A stretch of 64,000 bases of DNA, from positions 34,908 to 98,907 of the forward strand of contig CANQQG010000003.1 in assembly GCA_947625875.1 (NCBI GenBank). Direction: 5' to 3'. Shown one piece after another: positions 60,320 to 64,000 of the stretch (position 1 is its first letter; each line of letters opens with the position of its first letter). Below the pieces are notes generated by a model, which was given only the letters and a program-made list of their open reading frames with translations, made no database searches and had not been told where the DNA came from. The translations under genes were made by a program, and so were the position numbers. Source of the DNA: an uncultured Lachnospiraceae bacterium (GTDB lineage: Bacteria; Bacillota; Clostridia; Lachnospirales; Lachnospiraceae).

Positions 60320-61768
60320 ATGTATAATGATGAGAACGTAATTGAGATCAAACACAACGTATTGTATGAGGTGGCAAAACTTGCGTTTGCCGGAACGCTT
60401 GAGGATAAGCGTGACTATATCCCGCAGAAGCTGATTCCCGGCCCTACGCCGCAGTTCCGCTGCTGTATTTACAAAGAGCGCGAGATCATTCGGGAGAGGG
60501 TTCGCCTGGCGGAGGGCAGGTCGCTTCGCTTTGAGGATGAAGGGAATGTTATCCAGGTTATCGGTTCGGCGTGTGAGGGCTGCCCGATCTCCAGTTATGT
60601 CGTGACGGATAACTGCCAGAACTGCCTTGGGAAGGCCTGTATCAATGCGTGCCGTTTCGGCGCGATTTCCATGGGGCGTGACCGCTCCTATATCGACCCC
60701 GCAAAATGCAAGGAGTGCGGCCAGTGCGCAAAAGCATGCCCGTATAACGCGATCGTCGGCCTGAAGCGTCCCTGCAAGGTGGCGTGTCCGGTAAATGCCA
60801 TTACGTATGATGAAAATAACATTACCGTCATTGATAAGGAAAAGTGCATCCGCTGCGGAAAATGTATCCACAGCTGTCCGTTCGGCGCGATCGGTACGGA
60901 AACGTTTATTACGGAAGTGATCGCGGCGCTGAAATCCGACCGCCCGGTTTATGCCATGATCGCCCCGGCGACGGAGGGGCAGTTCGGTACGGACATTACC
61001 ATGCAGAGCTGGAAAAACGCGTTAAAGGAAGTCGGCTTTACGGATGTGATTGAAGTCGGCCTCGGCGGGGACATGACGGCTGCAAGCGAAGCGGACGAGT
61101 GGGTGGAGGCCTATAAAGAGGGCAAGAAGATGACGACGTCATGCTGTCCGGCGTTTGTAAATATGGTGCGCCTGCATTATCCGGAACTGCTGGACAAAGT
61201 TTCCACAACGGTATCCCCGATGTGCGCCGTATCCCGTATGTTAAAGGCGAAAGAGCCGGACGCCTATACTGTATTTATCGGGCCTTGCATTGCCAAGAAA
61301 TCCGAGGTCGTCGACCAGAAGCTGGAAGGGAATGCGGACGCGGTGCTGGCTTACAGCGAGATCCGCGCGATTATGAAAGCAAAGAACGTGGATTTAGAGC
61401 CTGCGGACAACGATTATCAGGAAGCAAGCATTTTCGGGAAACGGTTTGGCAATTCCGGCGGCGTGACGCAGGCGGTATTGCAGTGCATGAAAGAAACCGG
61501 ACAGGATATTGATGCAAAAGTATGCAGGGCGAACGGCGCGTCCGAATGCAAGAAAGCATTGCTCCTTTTAAAGGCTGGCAAGCTGCCGGAAGACTTTATT
61601 GAGGGTATGGCGTGTGAGGGCGGATGCGTTGGCGGCCCGAGCAGCTTTGAAGACCAGACAAAGACGAAGAAATACAGAGATGCATTGCTTTCGCAGGCGG
61701 ATGGCCGGGAAGTGCACGCAAATCTGGAAAACTATGCGATGGATTCGTTCTCTATGCACCGCGCATAA
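60320..61768 (+). CDS. Monomeric [FeFe]-hydrogenase-like protein with N-terminal 4Fe-4S domains
   Basis: Ferredoxin-type Cys clusters (CKECGQCAKACP, CIRCGKCIHSCP); H-cluster-like TSCCPAF, FIGPCIAKKSE, ACEGGCVGG. Confidence 0.9.
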   Translation: MYNDENVIEIKHNVLYEVAKLAFAGTLEDKRDYIPQKLIPGPTPQFRCCIYKEREIIRERVRLAEGRSLRFEDEGNVIQVIGSACEGCPISSYVVTDNCQNCLGKACINACRFGAISMGRDRSYIDPAKCKECGQCAKACPYNAIVGLKRPCKVACPVNAITYDENNITVIDKEKCIRCGKCIHSCPFGAIGTETFITEVIAALKSDRPVYAMIAPATEGQFGTDITMQSWKNALKEVGFTDVIEVGLGGDMTAASEADEWVEAYKEGKKMTTSCCPAFVNMVRLHYPELLDKVSTTVSPMCAVSRMLKAKEPDAYTVFIGPCIAKKSEVVDQKLEGNADAVLAYSEIRAIMKAKNVDLEPADNDYQEASIFGKRFGNSGGVTQAVLQCMKETGQDIDAKVCRANGASECKKALLLLKAGKLPEDFIEGMACEGGCVGGPSSFEDQTKTKKYRDALLSQADGREVHANLENYAMDSFSMHRA

Positions 61769-61791
61769 GGAAAATATTTTAATATGTAAAA

Positions 61792-61828
61792 AAACGGTTA
61801 GCTTCTTACCGGGGCTAACCGTTTTTGC
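61792..61828 (+). terminator. Rho-independent terminator
   Basis: AACGGTTAGC ttcttaccggg GCTAACCGTT TTT. Confidence 0.8.
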
Positions 61829-61968
61829 GCGTATGGAGGCGAATTATTTTCATATGGACAGGCTTTATGGATGGCAGCGGGTTTGTGGCCTGCAATTTCA
61901 AAAATATTTCGCGACCGAAACAGAAGTAAGGAGTTGCCATTTTGGAAATAAAGGGTATACTGTAAAGA

Positions 61969-62115
61969 GTGGGACTTTTAGAAGCCAAGCGTGTGGATGC
62001 GTTGAAGAAAGTTACCAGATGTTCTATGTGGCTTGGATATTGTATTCCTGATAAGAGCGCTCATAGCAAGATAAATAGTAATATTGGTTCTTTGATGAAC
62101 GGAACAAATTTTTAA
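61969..62115 (+). pseudogene. Possible gene remnant (short open segment, 48 aa)
   Basis: VGLLEAKRVDALKKVTRCSMWLGYCIPDKSAHSKINSNIGSLMNGTNF*; non-random looking, no convincing start. Confidence 0.2.
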
Positions 62116-62239
62116 AGAACACACAGAAAAGATATTTTTTGCCGGAGCTTACACCAGTATTCTTAGTGCATGAAGCTCCGGGCAAATTATACAGCGTTAG
62201 GGTGATATTGAACATTGAGATTGTTAGAGGTGAATTGCA

Positions 62240-63307
62240 ATGGTTGAGATAAAAACTGATTTTCAAACATATAGGTTTTACCATCATGTGAATGTTATTG
62301 TTGGGAGTGGCGCTGATGCGTATGACAGTGGTGTTGGAAAATCATATCTTTTTAATGAATTGAAGCGTCAAATGATTGAAGGACATTTGATGTCAAACGT
62401 AGAAGTATGTTTAATAGATTCTCCAAATCTGTTTGGAGTTGAAGCATTCAATAATATAACAAACAACACTTGTGTGATATTAGACGAGGCAAATTTTGCA
62501 CCCGGATGGTTGAATAAAATGCTTGAAAGAGTGCGTAGCGCTAAAGCATATGTGATAGTAATTGGCCGTCTGCTGATGAAGCAGTTAGAGTATTCTGTTG
62601 ATGCAATTTATGAGGTAGATAGAAGAAACTTAGAACTCACCAGAAAGTTTACAAGCAAGGACACAAACACTGTAATATTTGACGCCGTTGTTACTGAAGA
62701 TTCTACATCAGTGGCTTTTTTATATGAGTTACTAATATATAAGGAGGACCTTGAGTTACTAATATATACGGAGGATCTTAATATAGAAGTTATTCCTGCA
62801 TTTGGAAGGAGTAGATTTTTTGAACATATAAAAAATAATAAAAGTCCTTTGTTAATAGCAGATAAGGCAAAATTTGGGAGTGAGCTTTTACTGCTGCTGG
62901 GAAAGATTGGAGACCGTTGCAATATGAATACATTAAGTCTTTTCTTACCAGAATCTTTTGAAGAGATTGTTTTAGATATTTTAGACTGTGAGTATAAAGT
63001 AAGTGATTATGAAGCATTTGACAATGAAGCGCTATTTGAGATAATATTGGAACAAAATGTATCTTGGTGGAATAAAAAGGAATTAGCTAAATCGATTAAA
63101 TATCTTATAGAGAATTTTGATATCATGGATTCTAATATTCTTAGGAAGCTGGTTAATGTTTTTAAAGGTGTTGGTTGTGAGTGTTTTTATCAGATAACGA
63201 TACTTTCTGAGAGTGATCGTCAGATTTTAAAAATGATACCTGAGTCAGTTAAAAGTAAATATAAGAGTGAAGCGGAAGCTATTGAAGCCTTCAAGGCTTA
63301 TATTTAA
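62240..63307 (+). CDS. P-loop NTPase-like protein of unknown function
   Basis: VNVIVGSGADAYDSGVGKSYLFNEL (Walker A-like), TCVILDEAN (Walker B-like); AT-rich relative to the rest of the window. Confidence 0.75.
   Translation: MVEIKTDFQTYRFYHHVNVIVGSGADAYDSGVGKSYLFNELKRQMIEGHLMSNVEVCLIDSPNLFGVEAFNNITNNTCVILDEANFAPGWLNKMLERVRSAKAYVIVIGRLLMKQLEYSVDAIYEVDRRNLELTRKFTSKDTNTVIFDAVVTEDSTSVAFLYELLIYKEDLELLIYTEDLNIEVIPAFGRSRFFEHIKNNKSPLLIADKAKFGSELLLLLGKIGDRCNMNTLSLFLPESFEEIVLDILDCEYKVSDYEAFDNEALFEIILEQNVSWWNKKELAKSIKYLIENFDIMDSNILRKLVNVFKGVGCECFYQITILSESDRQILKMIPESVKSKYKSEAEAIEAFKAYI
62726..62779 (+). repeat. 27-bp in-frame tandem duplication
   Basis: GAGTTACTAATATATAAGGAGGACCTT / GAGTTACTAATATATACGGAGGATCTT, 2-3 mismatches. 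Confidence 0.92.
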
Positions 63308-63323
63308 GTAAGGAGTGATACTT

Positions 63324-63797
63324 ATGTTAAATTTAATATTTCAGAGAAATAAAGCTAAGGATCCAAAAAAGGTTTATATAGATAGCAGAGGTTTCTTTAG
63401 CAGATATAAACAGGAAGATTGGTTCGCAGACAAATTTGTACAGGAAATCATTTATAAAATAGACGGCGCTACTGTTCTCAATGGTTTTGTTTTGAAAGGG
63501 TATGATGGTTCGGTTATTCCGCCAGAGTACCTGAGTACAGGAAGCAAGACGATGATATGTATTTATGAGTTTCCTGATCTAATATTCAATATTACTCAAA
63601 TTGGCAATAATGTTGTCCCGTTCTTAGTAGACCTGAGCAAACAGAGGGATGTTACAGCCTTAACTTATCGGGAGATTCCTTTTAGATTTTTCGGGGAAAT
63701 TGGTTTTTTAAAGGATTATGAGCCGGTAATATACGATGACGATGATGAGTATTATGATTTGTTTGAGGAGTGGTTAGAAGAGATGTTCAACGATTAA
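63324..63797 (+). CDS. DUF4869-like protein
   Basis: MLNLIFQRNKAKDPKKVYIDSRGFFSRYKQEDWFADKFVQEIIYKIDGATV...; acidic C-terminus. Confidence 0.65.
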   Translation: MLNLIFQRNKAKDPKKVYIDSRGFFSRYKQEDWFADKFVQEIIYKIDGATVLNGFVLKGYDGSVIPPEYLSTGSKTMICIYEFPDLIFNITQIGNNVVPFLVDLSKQRDVTALTYREIPFRFFGEIGFLKDYEPVIYDDDDEYYDLFEEWLEEMFND

Positions 63798-63929
63798 ACT
63801 CTAACTGCTTAGTCTTACCAAATAGGCGTGGCCGGCAATTATTGCGGAGCATTAAGCTATTTTATTAGCGACTCCGCAGGAAGGGACAGCCGACGACGTT
63901 TTGTGCGGGTAAAAGAAAGGGGTGCGGAT

Positions 63930-64000
63930 ATGGCAAGGAAAGTGAGTATTGGGAAACAGAATTTTGAGAGCGTGATAAAAAGCAATTGTTTTTATGTGGA
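63930..64000 (+). CDS. Start of AAA-ATPase_like (PF09820-type) gene, truncated by window end
   Basis: MARKVSIGKQNFESVIKSNCFYVD... resembles the N-terminus of this family; RBS AAGGGG. Confidence 0.6.
   Translation, partial: MARKVSIGKQNFESVIKSNCFYV

Noticed and set aside
61599-62051. 150-aa + ORF overlapping the hydrogenase end
   Set aside because: Arg-rich out-of-frame reading of the hydrogenase 3' end plus terminator.
1-64000. tRNA, rRNA or CRISPR loci
   Set aside because: None recognised by eye; tRNAscan/Infernal would be needed to exclude small RNAs rigorously.

Overview
The window is a chromosomal segment of a spore-forming, Lachnospiraceae-like Firmicute. The taxon is inferred from protein families and gene order. 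It is almost entirely protein-coding, and I saw no tRNA, rRNA, CRISPR array or clear transposon.

Main content, left to right: end of the division cluster (ftsQ/divIB, ftsZ); sporulation sigma locus (spoIIGA, sigE, a beta-CASP hydrolase, sigG inverted); a two-component system; hicAB; a TrpXYZ-like ABC transporter with an embedded chemoreceptor; argS; a GGDEF protein; LUD protein; two CobW-type GTPases (one with a long His-rich insert, one fused to a DUF1980/TIGR03943-like domain); NfnAB-type oxidoreductase; hybrid kinase; GNAT; an isochorismatase-RNase H fusion; pstSCAB-phoU-phoPR with a PhoP-box-like promoter; PIN/AbrB TA pair; Rpn-like nuclease; carbonic anhydrase; an Hpt / REC-HD / hybrid-kinase / SBP / MCP signalling cluster; a HisC/CobD-like aminotransferase; a DUF5717/DUF5716 operon ending in a CsoR-like regulator; HEPN/MNT pair; Zn-macrodomain + SirTM pair; cotJABC; an [FeFe]-hydrogenase-like protein; and an AT-rich accessory tail (P-loop protein + DUF4869-like + start of an AAA-ATPase_like gene).

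Best candidates for new biology: the five-gene DUF5717/DUF5716 (degenerate Hsp70/actin-fold) operon, the isochorismatase-RNase H fusion, the CobW/His-rich + CobW-DUF1980 pair, the SirTM/Zn-macro pair without its usual lipoyl-carrier partners, and a probable non-canonical start of spoIIGA behind a Spo0A-type promoter with a 22-bp spacer. All family assignments come from motif recognition by eye; no database search was run.
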